Shown: positions 22,331 to 29,503 of the stretch, piece by piece | Layout: the number at the start of each line of letters is the position of its first letter | How positions within the stretch are numbered: the first letter of the stretch is position 1 | Assembly (NCBI GenBank): GCA_028717785.1 | Contig: JAQUND010000017.1 | Location: 1 to 30,955, forward strand | Direction: 5' to 3' | Source: Candidatus Nanoarchaeia archaeon | Lineage (GTDB): Archaea > Nanoarchaeota > Nanoarchaeia > SCGC-AAA011-G17 > JAFCDX01 | Length of the DNA: 30,955 nt | The notes under the pieces: model-generated | Databases searched by the model: none | What the model saw: only the letters and a program-made list of their open reading frames with translations | Told to the model about the DNA's origin: nothing | Made by a program: the position numbers and the translations under genes

Positions 22331-23725
22331 ATGGAAAATAAAATACAAAACGTAATTGAAAATAAAAATGGAAATATCAACGGTAATGGTAATAGTAATG
22401 GAAATGGTAACGTAAAAAATGGAAATGGGGATCATAGTAGTTTCATTCCTAAAAAATTTTTATTTGTTTCTTATGAATCCCTATCAGGTGATTTAGCTTG
22501 GGAAGTAAAAAAAGAAGGAAATGAAGTTAAAATTTATGTTCAATCTGAAGCAGATAAAGATGTTTATGATGGAATTTTAGATAAAGTAGAAAATTGGAAA
22601 GAACATGTTGATTGGGCAGATGTTATTGTTTTTGATGATGTTGGTTTTGGAAATATTGCCGATTCATTAAGAGCTTCAGGAAAATTAGTTGTTGGTGGAA
22701 GCAAATATACAGATAAATTAGAAGAAGATAGGGAATTTGGACAAAAAGAGATGGAAAGAGTAGGTATGTTGGTTTTACCTCATTGGGATTTTGAAGATTT
22801 TGATTCTGCAATTAAATTTATTAAAGAAAATCCAGGAAGATATGTATTCAAACCTTCTGGTGAAGTTCCATCAACTCAAAAAGGAGTTTTGTTTATGGCT
22901 CAAGAAGATGATGGAAAAGATTTAATTGAAATTTTAGAAATGAATAAAAATCTTTGGGCCAAAAAAATAAAAAAATTTCAATTACAAAAGATGGCAGTTG
23001 GTGTTGAAGTTGCAGTTGGTACTTTTTTTAATGGAGAAGATTTTATTTATCCTATAAATGTAAATTTTGAACATAAAAAATTATTTCCTGGTGATATAGG
23101 TCCTTATACAGGGGAAATGGGTACATTACTTTATCATTCACATCCAAATGAAATTTTTAAAACAACTTTATTAAAAATAAAAGAAGATTTATCTAAATCT
23201 GGTTACATTGGTTATGTTGATATAAATTGTATTGCTAATAATCGTGGAATTTATCCTTTAGAATTTACAATGCGTTTTGGTTATCCTACAATTAGTATAC
23301 AAATGGAAGGAATTTTAGATAAATGGGGAGAATTTTTATATAGATTAGCTAAAAAAGAAAAAATTGAATTAAAAACAAAAAGAGGATTTCAAATTGGTGT
23401 TTGTGTTGTAATTCCACCATTTCCATTTTTAGATAAAAAACAAACAGATATTTACAAAGATTTATCAATTTTATTTAGAAAACCCAATTTAGAAGGAATA
23501 CATTTAGGTGATGTAAAAATAATTAATGGGGTTTGGACTATTGCAGGAGAAATGGGTTATGTTTTAGTTGTAACTGGTTCAGGAACTACAGTTGAAGATG
23601 CAAGAAAACAAGTTTATAATAGAATTAAAAATATCATGATTCAAAATATGTACTATAGAACAGATATAGGAGAAAAGTGGAATTCTGATAGTGATAGATT
23701 ACACACTTGGGGATATATTCATTAA
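22331..23725 (+). CDS. PurD-like ATP-grasp ligase with Asn/Gly-rich N-terminal tract
   Basis: Resembles phosphoribosylamine-glycine ligase (GAR synthetase). After a low-complexity Asn/Gly tract (about 11-33) comes an N domain, KKFLFVSYESLSGDLAWEV. An ATP-grasp region follows with GRYVFKPSGE, FQLQKMAVGVEVAVGTFFNG, GDIGPYTGEMGTLLYHS (compare GPNTGGMGA in PurD) and LEFTMRFGYP. The C domain has VWTIAGEMGYVLVVTGSGTTVEDARKQVY and YRTDIG. The N domain lacks the usual GxGGREHA start, so the phosphoribosylamine site may differ. No other purine gene lies near, and a different carboxylate-amine ligation is possible. 464 residues, some 40 longer than usual because of the tract. Confidence 0.72.
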   Translation: MENKIQNVIENKNGNINGNGNSNGNGNVKNGNGDHSSFIPKKFLFVSYESLSGDLAWEVKKEGNEVKIYVQSEADKDVYDGILDKVENWKEHVDWADVIVFDDVGFGNIADSLRASGKLVVGGSKYTDKLEEDREFGQKEMERVGMLVLPHWDFEDFDSAIKFIKENPGRYVFKPSGEVPSTQKGVLFMAQEDDGKDLIEILEMNKNLWAKKIKKFQLQKMAVGVEVAVGTFFNGEDFIYPINVNFEHKKLFPGDIGPYTGEMGTLLYHSHPNEIFKTTLLKIKEDLSKSGYIGYVDINCIANNRGIYPLEFTMRFGYPTISIQMEGILDKWGEFLYRLAKKEKIELKTKRGFQIGVCVVIPPFPFLDKKQTDIYKDLSILFRKPNLEGIHLGDVKIINGVWTIAGEMGYVLVVTGSGTTVEDARKQVYNRIKNIMIQNMYYRTDIGEKWNSDSDRLHTWGYIH

Positions 23726-23727
23726 TT

Positions 23728-24201
23728 ATGGATGGTATTATTATAAAAAAGATAGGTGGTAATGGAAGAGGTGTTTTTGCTAATAAAAGTTTTAAAAAAA
23801 ATGAACTTATTTTAAAAATAAAACATAAAAAATTACTTTCTGATAAAGAAGCATCAAAAGTTTCTTATCATTTCCAGAATCATATGAGTTATGTTGGTTC
23901 TGGTAAATATGCTATAATGGGTATTCCTGAAAGATATATTAATCATTCATGTGATCCAAATACTTATTTTAAACATAATGGATCTAATGAACAAATAATT
24001 GCTATTAAGACAATTAAAAAAGGTCAAGAAATAACTGCTGATTATACTATTGATTCTAATCCCGAAGATAAATGGTGGATGAATTGTATATGTAAAAGTA
24101 AAAATTGTAGAAAAATAATAAAAGCAGGTTTTAAAAAGTTAGATAAAAAATTACAAAAAAAATACTTAAAATACGCTCCTTCTTGGAATAAGAAAGATTA
24201 A
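23728..24201 (+). CDS. SET-domain protein lysine methyltransferase (first)
   Basis: S-adenosylmethionine-dependent methyltransferase fold. Motifs: GGNGRGVFANKSFKKNELIL (SET-N), RYINHSCDPNT (69-79, cofactor and knot), AIKTIKKGQEITADYT with catalytic-region Y106, and a post-SET-like cysteine trio, C120, C122 and C127 (CICKSKNC). Length 157. The start is ATG 23728, two bases after the purD-like stop; a TTG at 23707 lies inside that gene. Targets in archaea include chromatin proteins such as Cren7 or histones, but none is encoded here. A second, clearly different SET gene lies at 24656-25081. Confidence 0.85.
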   Translation: MDGIIIKKIGGNGRGVFANKSFKKNELILKIKHKKLLSDKEASKVSYHFQNHMSYVGSGKYAIMGIPERYINHSCDPNTYFKHNGSNEQIIAIKTIKKGQEITADYTIDSNPEDKWWMNCICKSKNCRKIIKAGFKKLDKKLQKKYLKYAPSWNKKD

Positions 24202-24226
24202 TAAATAAACATAAATAGAATATTAA

Positions 24227-24661
24227 ATGGACGAAGTTTTTAATAAAATTTGTAAAGAATGTAACGGTACTTGCTGTAAAACTTTTGAAATATTTCTTAC
24301 AAAAGAAGAATTAGATAATATAAAAAATATTAAACCATTAATTTTTAAAAAAGAAGGTTCAGCTTTTCTTATGTGTCATAAAGAAAGATGTATTTTTTTA
24401 GGGGAAAAAGGATGTATTTTAAATCCAGAACAAAAACCAACAGATTGTACAATTGCTCCTTTAGTTTTTACTTATATAAATAAAAAAATAGAATTCTATT
24501 TATTAAAAGATTGTAAATTTATTCATGAAATACCTGAATATGAGATTGAAAAATTAAAAAAAATAACATTAGAAAGAATTAAAGATTGGAGTGAAGAAGA
24601 TAAAATAACTTATAGTAAGATGTTAGAAGAGTACCCTGATTCTGAATTAGTAAAATTATAA
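24227..24661 (+). CDS. YkgJ-family cysteine-cluster protein
   Basis: Small metal-binding protein of the CxxCxxxCC type (PF03692): CKECNGTCCK provides C9, C12, C16 and C17, and further cysteines follow in MCHKERCIF, KGCIL, TDCTI and KDCKF. The family is thought to bind zinc or an Fe-S cluster; its role is unknown. 144 residues, no membrane segment. It stands in line after the purD-like and first SET genes, with 25 bases between, and overlaps the convergent second SET gene by six bases at their ends. Confidence 0.82.
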   Translation: MDEVFNKICKECNGTCCKTFEIFLTKEELDNIKNIKPLIFKKEGSAFLMCHKERCIFLGEKGCILNPEQKPTDCTIAPLVFTYINKKIEFYLLKDCKFIHEIPEYEIEKLKKITLERIKDWSEEDKITYSKMLEEYPDSELVKL

Positions 24662-25081
24662 ATTTTTATATCCATCAATAACTTTTTGACAATTTTTTGA
24701 TTTACATTCACATTTAAATGTCCATCTTTTATCCCATACAAATTTTGAAGCCTCTTCTTGTATAATATTATAAGAATAGGTTAATTCTTCTCCTTTTTTT
24801 ACTGGTTTTGTTGTTATAATATTTAAATCATCATCAATAGTACAATTAGGATTGCAAGAATGATTTGCATATCTTGCATCTGTTTTTGGAATAATCCATT
24901 TATCCTCATTATAATTAGTACTAGCATCTATAACATAAGTTATTTCATTTAATGGGGCATCTTTATATTTAATAATTGGACCTTCAAATTTTTGAACAAT
25001 AATTCCTGGTTGTAAATCTTTTGTTGCTACAAGACACTTTCCATATCTAATATCTTTTACTTCAGAAGGATATTTTTGCAT
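24656..25081 (-). CDS. SET-domain protein lysine methyltransferase (second)
   Basis: Another SET protein, 141 residues, only distantly like the first. It shows VKDIRYGKCLVATKDLQPG, then PIIKYKDAPLNEITYVIDAS, DARYANHSCNPNC (68-80), TKPVKKGEELTYSYN with Y102 and Y104, and a post-SET trio C124, C126 and C131 (CECKSKNC). The compact form resembles small bacterial and archaeal SET proteins rather than eukaryotic histone enzymes. ATG start at 25081. It is read from the minus strand, after the exonuclease-like gene. The target protein is unknown. Confidence 0.85.
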   Translation of the reverse strand: MQKYPSEVKDIRYGKCLVATKDLQPGIIVQKFEGPIIKYKDAPLNEITYVIDASTNYNEDKWIIPKTDARYANHSCNPNCTIDDDLNIITTKPVKKGEELTYSYNIIQEEASKFVWDKRWTFKCECKSKNCQKVIDGYKNL

Positions 25082-25115
25082 CCAAAAATGAAATATAATC
25101 TATTTTAAAACATTT

Positions 25116-25664
25116 CTATTTTACAAAATTAAATTTATCTGGTTCTCTAAATCCTCTTTTTAATAAAATATCTTTTTCTTTTAGTAAACAACTTCTATTA
25201 TGTTTTAATGATTTTTTATAATTCCCTAAAATCCAAGAATCCATACATTTTTTTCCATCTCCATTAAATGGATCTTCATATTTAGGGATATCTAAATTAT
25301 GAACAACATGTTCTTTCTTTTCATATAATGCAGTATTCAATTCTCCTTCAAAATAATTTTGTAATTCTGTAAAATGAAATAATACTCCCATTTCAAAATG
25401 AGATTGAAATGAATAAAATGGTTTTTCTAATTGAGGTAAAATTTTTTTAATTTCCTCTTTTAATTTTTTTATATTGTCATAATCTTTTGCACAAAATATA
25501 TTTAATTTTTTATTATTAATAAAACCAAATATTATAGGAGTAATACTTTTATAATGTCTAGAATCATTATGAGAATAATTTTTATTAAAATGACCAATTG
25601 TTTCTAAATCTATTATTGTACCTTTAAAATTAGATTCTATTTCTTCTTCATAAATTTCTATTTT
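25116..25664 (-). CDS. DEDD/RNase H-fold exonuclease-like protein, start codon not ordinary
   Basis: The frame is open from 25664 (just after TAG at 25667-25665) to the stop at 25116, 182 codons, but the first ATG is internal at 25391 and there is no GTG or TTG before it. The region upstream of that ATG is clearly protein-like: KIEIYEEEIESNFKG, then TIIDLETIGHFN, which resembles exonuclease motif I (D-x-E-T). It continues as PIIFGFINN, PFYSFQSHFEMGVLFH, DPFNGDGKKCMDSW and LKHNRSCLLKEKDIL. Only the part after 25391 (91 residues) has a standard start. A GGAG at 25674-25671 precedes ATA (25661) and ATT (25655). Either one serves as a start, or the start has been lost, or a +1 shift from the homing endonuclease occurs. 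The exonuclease assignment is tentative. Confidence 0.5.
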   Translation of the reverse strand, partial: KIEIYEEEIESNFKGTIIDLETIGHFNKNYSHNDSRHYKSITPIIFGFINNKKLNIFCAKDYDNIKKLKEEIKKILPQLEKPFYSFQSHFEMGVLFHFTELQNYFEGELNTALYEKKEHVVHNLDIPKYEDPFNGDGKKCMDSWILGNYKKSLKHNRSCLLKEKDILLKRGFREPDKFNFVK

Positions 25665-26613
25665 CTATCTTCTCCCTTTGTTTTATAAAATCATAGACAT
25701 TTGTACGATTAAAATTTAATAATTTACCAATTTTAGATGCAGAAAATCCCTGATCTAATAAAGAAAAAACTTTTAATTTAAATTCTTTATCATAATGTCT
25801 TAATCCTTTCCTTTTATATGTTGATAAAGCATATTTTAAAAGATTTTTCTTTCTTCCAATTACAAATCCTATTTTATCTGAAAAATTCTTAATGTCTTTA
25901 TAGCTATAAGCATGTAAAACTAATAAATTTTTTCTAAAAGCAGTATGCATACAAATATCAAAATCTTTTTCTAATATTTCTTTAATGACTAAAAGGGGTT
26001 TAATATTACCAGAACAAACTTGTAAACAAGCGAATCCCTTTCTTCTTAATCTTATAGTTCCTTCAGAATCAAATAAACCTCTTATAAAATTAGATTTTAT
26101 TTTTAAATTTTTATTTTCTAATATTTCTTTTGGAACTTCCCACTCTTTTGTTTTAAATGACGTATAATTTAACAAGTCTAAACATACATTTTTAGATACG
26201 AGCATCCCACAATAAATTGGTTTGCCTTTACCAAAGTTTGTTTCTCTATTTTTTAATTTAATTTTTAAACTTAAACCATAAATTTTCTTAAGCCCCTTAT
26301 TAAATTCTTGAATAAAATCTAAATCACATACATCTAAACCTAAACGATAATTTGTAGAAATATATCCATCTCCACATAATACTCCTAAAATATATGCTTT
26401 AATATCCGTTAATTTTCTACTTTTTTTAGGTATTTTAGTAAGTAAATTTTCAAAAGGTTTTCGATTTCTATAAATCCAACCTTCTATTGCTCTGGGGCTA
26501 ACATTCAATCCTTTATTAGATAATATCAATGCAATTTTTTTTGCACCATAACCAAATTTATCTCTTAATTCAATTGCTTGATTATATTCATTCCAATTAT
26601 GAGTTTTATACAT
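25648..26613 (-). CDS. Free-standing LAGLIDADG homing endonuclease with two DNA-binding ends
   Basis: A 321-residue protein with two LAGLIDADG-type motifs: AYILGVLCGDG (73-83, catalytic D82) and FIRGLFDSEG (176-185, E184), enough for a monomeric enzyme. The N-terminal 60 residues (ELRDKFGYGAKKIALILSNK and SPRAIEGWIYRNRKPF) and the C-terminal 45 (VFSLLDQGFSASKIGKLLNF) each look like helix-turn-helix modules; the last resembles resolvase-type. It is not inside an intein or a visible intron. It sits directly behind radA (RadA stop 26644) and its last 17 bases overlap the open frame of the exonuclease-like gene. Confidence 0.85.
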   Translation of the reverse strand: MYKTHNWNEYNQAIELRDKFGYGAKKIALILSNKGLNVSPRAIEGWIYRNRKPFENLLTKIPKKSRKLTDIKAYILGVLCGDGYISTNYRLGLDVCDLDFIQEFNKGLKKIYGLSLKIKLKNRETNFGKGKPIYCGMLVSKNVCLDLLNYTSFKTKEWEVPKEILENKNLKIKSNFIRGLFDSEGTIRLRRKGFACLQVCSGNIKPLLVIKEILEKDFDICMHTAFRKNLLVLHAYSYKDIKNFSDKIGFVIGRKKNLLKYALSTYKRKGLRHYDKEFKLKVFSLLDQGFSASKIGKLLNFNRTNVYDFIKQREKIENRNL

Positions 26614-26643
26614 TTTAATTATAAAAAATAAAAAGGAAAGAGA

Positions 26644-27612
26644 TTACTCTTTCACATCTTTTATTCCTTGTTCTGTTACTTGGAAGATGCATTCATTTTC
26701 CCCCAAGTGTGGGGCGTCTACAACTTTTGCAACTCTTGTCCCTTTTTTTCCTTTTCTTAAATAAACTCTTACAGTAGAATTGTGTGCAACAATGTGTCCA
26801 CCAATAGCTGCTGTTGGATCTCCAAAGAACATATCAGGCTTGGACATTACTTGATTAGTTACATATACACATACATCATATGTATCTGCTAACTTTAGTA
26901 ATGCATGCATATGTTTGTTTATCTTTTGTTGACGATCTGCTAAGGTGCCTCTACCTACAAAATCAGATCTGAAATGAGACATTAAAGAATCTACAATAAC
27001 TAATTTTACTGGGAACTTTTCATTTTTAACTAAGTCTTCTATTTTATCAACAAGTAACATTTGATGATCTGAATTAAATGCTCTTGCTACTTTTATGTTT
27101 TTTAAAATTTCTTGTGGATCTAATCCATTACCATCTGCAATTTGTTTTATTCTTTCAGGTCTAAATGTAGATTCAGTATCAATCCATACACAAGCACCTT
27201 CTGCTCCACCTTTTTCTTTAGGTAATTGTACTGTAACTGCTAATTCGTGTGCTAAACTAGATTTACCAGAACCGAATTCTCCGTAACATTCTGTAATTCC
27301 TCCAGTTTCAACTCCACCACCAAGAATTTCATCAAAAGATTTACTTCCAGTTGTTATTTTAACAACTTTAGCTCTTCTTTCTAATAATTCATCTCCAGAT
27401 TCAAAACCCATATCAAGAGAATTTCTTGCAGTTTGAATCATTTTTCTTGCTACTGGTTCTCCTACACCTGCAGCTTCACTCAAAACACTTGGACTTGAAA
27501 CCGCAATTGAAAGTAAAGTATCAAAATTTGCTTCCTTTAATTTTTCTGCAGTTGCGCTACCTACTCCTGGTAATTCTTCAACTGTTGTGATTTTATTTTC
27601 TTTTTTACTCAT
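26644..27612 (-). CDS. radA: DNA repair and recombination recombinase RadA
   Basis: Archaeal RecA/Rad51 homologue that forms filaments on single-stranded DNA and drives strand exchange. An N-terminal helix-hairpin-helix domain ([15 protein letters not shown], then [16 protein letters not shown]) precedes the ATPase core: Walker [10 protein letters not shown] (111-119; GEFGSGKTQ is usual), Walker [37 protein letters not shown] and [15 protein letters not shown]. 322 residues, with no intein. The true start is ATG 27612: GGAGG lies nine bases before it, whereas the ATG at 27621 directly abuts GGAGG. It follows and overlaps the small gene at 27605-27871. Confidence 0.97.
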   Translation of the reverse strand: MSKKENKITTVEELPGVGSATAEKLKEANFDTLLSIAVSSPSVLSEAAGVGEPVARKMIQTARNSLDMGFESGDELLERRAKVVKITTGSKSFDEILGGGVETGGITECYGEFGSGKSSLAHELAVTVQLPKEKGGAEGACVWIDTESTFRPERIKQIADGNGLDPQEILKNIKVARAFNSDHQMLLVDKIEDLVKNEKFPVKLVIVDSLMSHFRSDFVGRGTLADRQQKINKHMHALLKLADTYDVCVYVTNQVMSKPDMFFGDPTAAIGGHIVAHNSTVRVYLRKGKKGTRVAKVVDAPHLGENECIFQVTEQGIKDVKE

Positions 27613-27871
27613 TTTCTTCATCCTCCTTTAAGTCTTCAGCTAGTAATAATTCCTCTTGTGCTTTTTGCAACACTAAAATGGCTTTTGATATATCTCCACG
27701 TCTTAAGTTGATTGTTGCATCATGCCATTTACCATCTTGATTCCAAGATTTTCTTATACTTGCTGTCTTAAAGATGATGTTATTGCCCTCTTTGTCTTGT
27801 TTTTCATTGAGCCATATAGAACTCTCAATGTTCCCAGAACGAAATTTCTTTATAGGTCTATTACCTTCCAT
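27605..27871 (-). CDS. Small radA-linked protein, possible nucleic-acid-binding fold
   Basis: An 88-residue protein translated just before RadA; its stop overlaps radA by eight bases. It shows [18 protein letters not shown], a strand-rich middle ([20 protein letters not shown]) and a C-terminal helix ([18 protein letters not shown]). I recall similar short proteins (KxGNIxxxIW, then R-S/Y and a C-terminal LxxAxxxL helix) in bacteria and archaea that have no assigned role. The beta-sheet-plus-helix layout resembles PC4-like or other ssDNA-binding folds, which would suit a recombinase partner, but this is inference. A strong AGGAGG lies six bases before its ATG. Confidence 0.7.
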   Translation of the reverse strand: MEGNRPIKKFRSGNIESSIWLNEKQDKEGNNIIFKTASIRKSWNQDGKWHDATINLRRGDISKAILVLQKAQEELLLAEDLKEDEENE

Positions 27872-27877
27872 TTTATT

Positions 27878-27883
27878 CCTCCT
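27878..27883 (-). promoter_or_regulatory. Strong Shine-Dalgarno of the radA operon
   Basis: AGGAGG on the minus strand, six bases before ATG 27871. Most first genes in this window are leaderless, so a long leader with a strong site is exceptional here. A CTCCTT at 27914-27909 in the leader could pair with it. Confidence 0.75.
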
Positions 27884-27886
27884 TTT

Positions 27887-27974
27887 CCTTATCGGTTCTT
27901 ATTTCAATAAGGAGTTTATTTATTAAAAGAGATTCTTGTTTATAAACCCTGCGCGCACACCTTGCAAGTTGCAA
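27887..27974 (-). promoter_or_regulatory. Promoter and leader region of the radA operon
   Basis: Read on the minus strand: a doubled palindrome TTGCAACTTGCAA (27974-27962), a GC-rich block GGTGTGCGCGCAGGG (27961-27947) unlike the AT-rich surroundings, a symmetric TATA box GTTTATAAAC (27947-27938), then a leader. The leader holds CTTAT-TGAA-ATAAG (27911-27898), a five-base stem with a tetraloop, and CCTTAT (27912-27907) that could instead pair with ATAAGG (27892-27887). The start ATG is about 70 bases after the TATA box, leaving a leader of roughly 45 bases. Confidence 0.5.
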
Positions 27975-28027
27975 TTTACTCCAATATCTATATTAGAAAA
28001 TATATATTATTATTCTAAAATGCTTAT

Positions 28028-28474
28028 TTAAAAATAAATATTCATAAAATTTTGTATTATTTTTTTAATATCCTCTAAAGATTCATAAGATTGACATTCA
28101 AAAGGAGTTTTTACATATTTAGATCCTTTTTTTCCTTGTGTATATGCAGAAATTTCTTCTTCTAATCCTTTTTTAAATAAACACAAAATAGGTTTACCTA
28201 AAGTGATCATATCTGATATTTCTCCTCCAACACCCAAACTAGGATTGCTAATTTCAAAAATTCCACAATCAGATATTATTTCCCAATTATAATCTCTATC
28301 ATGGATATTTGTATTTGTTAATTTAGCTTCAGTTTTTTTCCAATCTTGGGTTTGATGTCTTGAAGCTATTTCATAACCTAGTTCTTCAATAATGTCTGGT
28401 ATTTTAGCTAATTCTGTTTTATCTATTATGTTATATCCACCACGCATTGAACATCCAAAAAATACTTTTACCAT
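28028..28474 (-). CDS. DNPH1/RCL-like 2'-deoxynucleoside 5'-phosphate N-hydrolase
   Basis: Nucleoside 2-deoxyribosyltransferase superfamily, of the RCL branch that hydrolyses the N-glycosidic bond of deoxynucleotides. It begins VKVFFGCSMRGGYN (compare YFCGSIRGG in mammalian RCL), has IHDRDYNWEIISDCGIFEIS with D61, then NPSLGVGGEISDMITLGKPI with the nucleophile E85 and ILCLFKKG. The rest, EEISAYTQGKKGSKYVKTPF, also follows the mammalian layout. 148 residues, the usual size. TTTATAAAT near 28495-28503 is about 25 bases from the ATG. It could clear unusual or damaged deoxynucleotides before they enter DNA; this is inferred. Confidence 0.8.
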   Translation of the reverse strand: MVKVFFGCSMRGGYNIIDKTELAKIPDIIEELGYEIASRHQTQDWKKTEAKLTNTNIHDRDYNWEIISDCGIFEISNPSLGVGGEISDMITLGKPILCLFKKGLEEEISAYTQGKKGSKYVKTPFECQSYESLEDIKKIIQNFMNIYF

Positions 28475-28549
28475 ATTATAATATTAATTATTTATTTATA
28501 AATTTATCGTTTAGTACTACTCTAGAATTAATATAAATTTTGAAAGTGT

Positions 28550-28807
28550 TTATTTTCCATCATTTATTCCATTAAGTCTTAATTGTTCTGGACAAATATA
28601 TAATCCTTTAAAATCAATAGTATATTTTTTAGGTATTTTTCCATTATTGTGACAAATATTAGCTAATTCTAAAACAGATAACTTCTCTTTGTATTTACAA
28701 CCTTCATAATAAACACAGGGTACATTTTTTTCATAATTTTCTCTTTTTGTAAATATTAAAACAGATTTAAGCATAAATTGTTTTACTCTTGCTTCTAAGT
28801 TTACCAT
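28550..28807 (-). CDS. Uncharacterised 85-residue protein with four cysteines
   Basis: Not recognised. Four cysteines (C31, C37, C52, C72) sit in CVYYEGCKYKEKLSVLEL, ANICHNNGKI and LYICPEQL, which could make one zinc site, although the spacing fits no standard finger I know. The first 25 residues are amphipathic (RVKQFMLKSVLIFTKRENY). A TATA-like stretch lies about 25 bases before the ATG at 28807. It is likely to be a real gene because its frame is clean, is preceded by a promoter, and fills the space between two genes of the same direction. Confidence 0.55.
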   Translation of the reverse strand: MVNLEARVKQFMLKSVLIFTKRENYEKNVPCVYYEGCKYKEKLSVLELANICHNNGKIPKKYTIDFKGLYICPEQLRLNGINDGK

Positions 28808-28873
28808 ATTTTAACAACTAAAATTCCATTTATAATTATTATTAGTCTAAGAATTATATATCAAAATCTATAT

Positions 28874-29401
28874 TTAAATAAATAAAACTTTAGATTTAAT
28901 CATTTTTTTATAAAATTCATAATCAGGAGTTTTATATCTAGAATCAAAAACAGATAAGTACATTCCTTCCCAGAATAAGAACCAACCACCTGGTTCTAAT
29001 AATATAACTAAAAAGTGTTCAAAAAATGTTTTTTCATCCATAAACATAGAAACAAGTGTTCCAAGAATCATTAATATAATTCCAGAAATAGCATAAATTA
29101 AACCATTTTTAATATGGTTTACTCTTTCTTTTCTAAGAATTTCAAAATGTTTTTCAAAATGGTCTTTTAATCTTAATCTAATTATTTTTTCAATATTTGC
29201 TTTTCTTTTACTTTTTGGTATTGTAAATTTTAAATTTATTCCATTATAATCTTTATCTTTTGTAGCTCTTTTTAATTCAGATAATAAATCATGTGATGTT
29301 GATCTATTAATAAATGGTCTTGGATCTAGAGAAGAGAAAATATCATTATAACTCTTTAGACTAATAACTATATCATTAGAATTTATTTTACGTTTAAACA
29401 T
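28874..29401 (-). CDS. Conserved two-helix membrane protein
   Basis: A 175-residue protein with a cytosolic N-terminal half rich in Lys and Arg, containing SYNDIFSSLDPRPFINRSTS and LKFTIPKSKRKANIEKIIRLRLKDHF. Two membrane helices follow, about 98-120 (NGLIYAISGIILMILGTLVS) and 126-150 (HFLVILLEPGGWFLFWEGM), and then a short tail with YKTPDYEFYKKM. I recall homologues with the same SYNDIFSDFDPRP and LEPxGWFLFWEG segments in other archaea and bacteria; no function is known. GAGGT lies four bases before ATG 29401, so it has a leader rather than being leaderless. Confidence 0.72.
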   Translation of the reverse strand: MFKRKINSNDIVISLKSYNDIFSSLDPRPFINRSTSHDLLSELKRATKDKDYNGINLKFTIPKSKRKANIEKIIRLRLKDHFEKHFEILRKERVNHIKNGLIYAISGIILMILGTLVSMFMDEKTFFEHFLVILLEPGGWFLFWEGMYLSVFDSRYKTPDYEFYKKMIKSKVLFI

Positions 29402-29463
29402 TTTACCTCTTTTTAATATAAGTAATAATAGTCATTTATAACCTTTTCTTTTTAAAAGAAAGA

Positions 29464-29470
29464 TATAAAA
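29464..29470 (+). promoter_or_regulatory. TATA box of the ferritin-like gene
   Basis: TATAAAA centred 37 bases before ATG 29504, giving a leader of about ten to fifteen bases that contains GAGGTGGT (29492-29499), a strong ribosome-binding site. Confidence 0.5.
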
Positions 29471-29503
29471 AGGAGAATAATAATAAATTATTGAGGTGGT
29501 AAG

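Noticed and set aside
22361..22429. CRISPR or minisatellite array
   Set aside because: The short repeat is in frame and coding, without spacers or conserved repeat length.
25392..25647. Non-coding gap of about 255 bases between the ATG at 25391 and the homing endonuclease stop
   Set aside because: The exonuclease-like frame stays open through all of it and reads as plausible protein, so it is more likely coding or recently coding.
26644..27612. Intein inside RadA
   Set aside because: Walker A, Walker B and the C-terminal core run without interruption at normal spacing; the LAGLIDADG protein is a separate gene.
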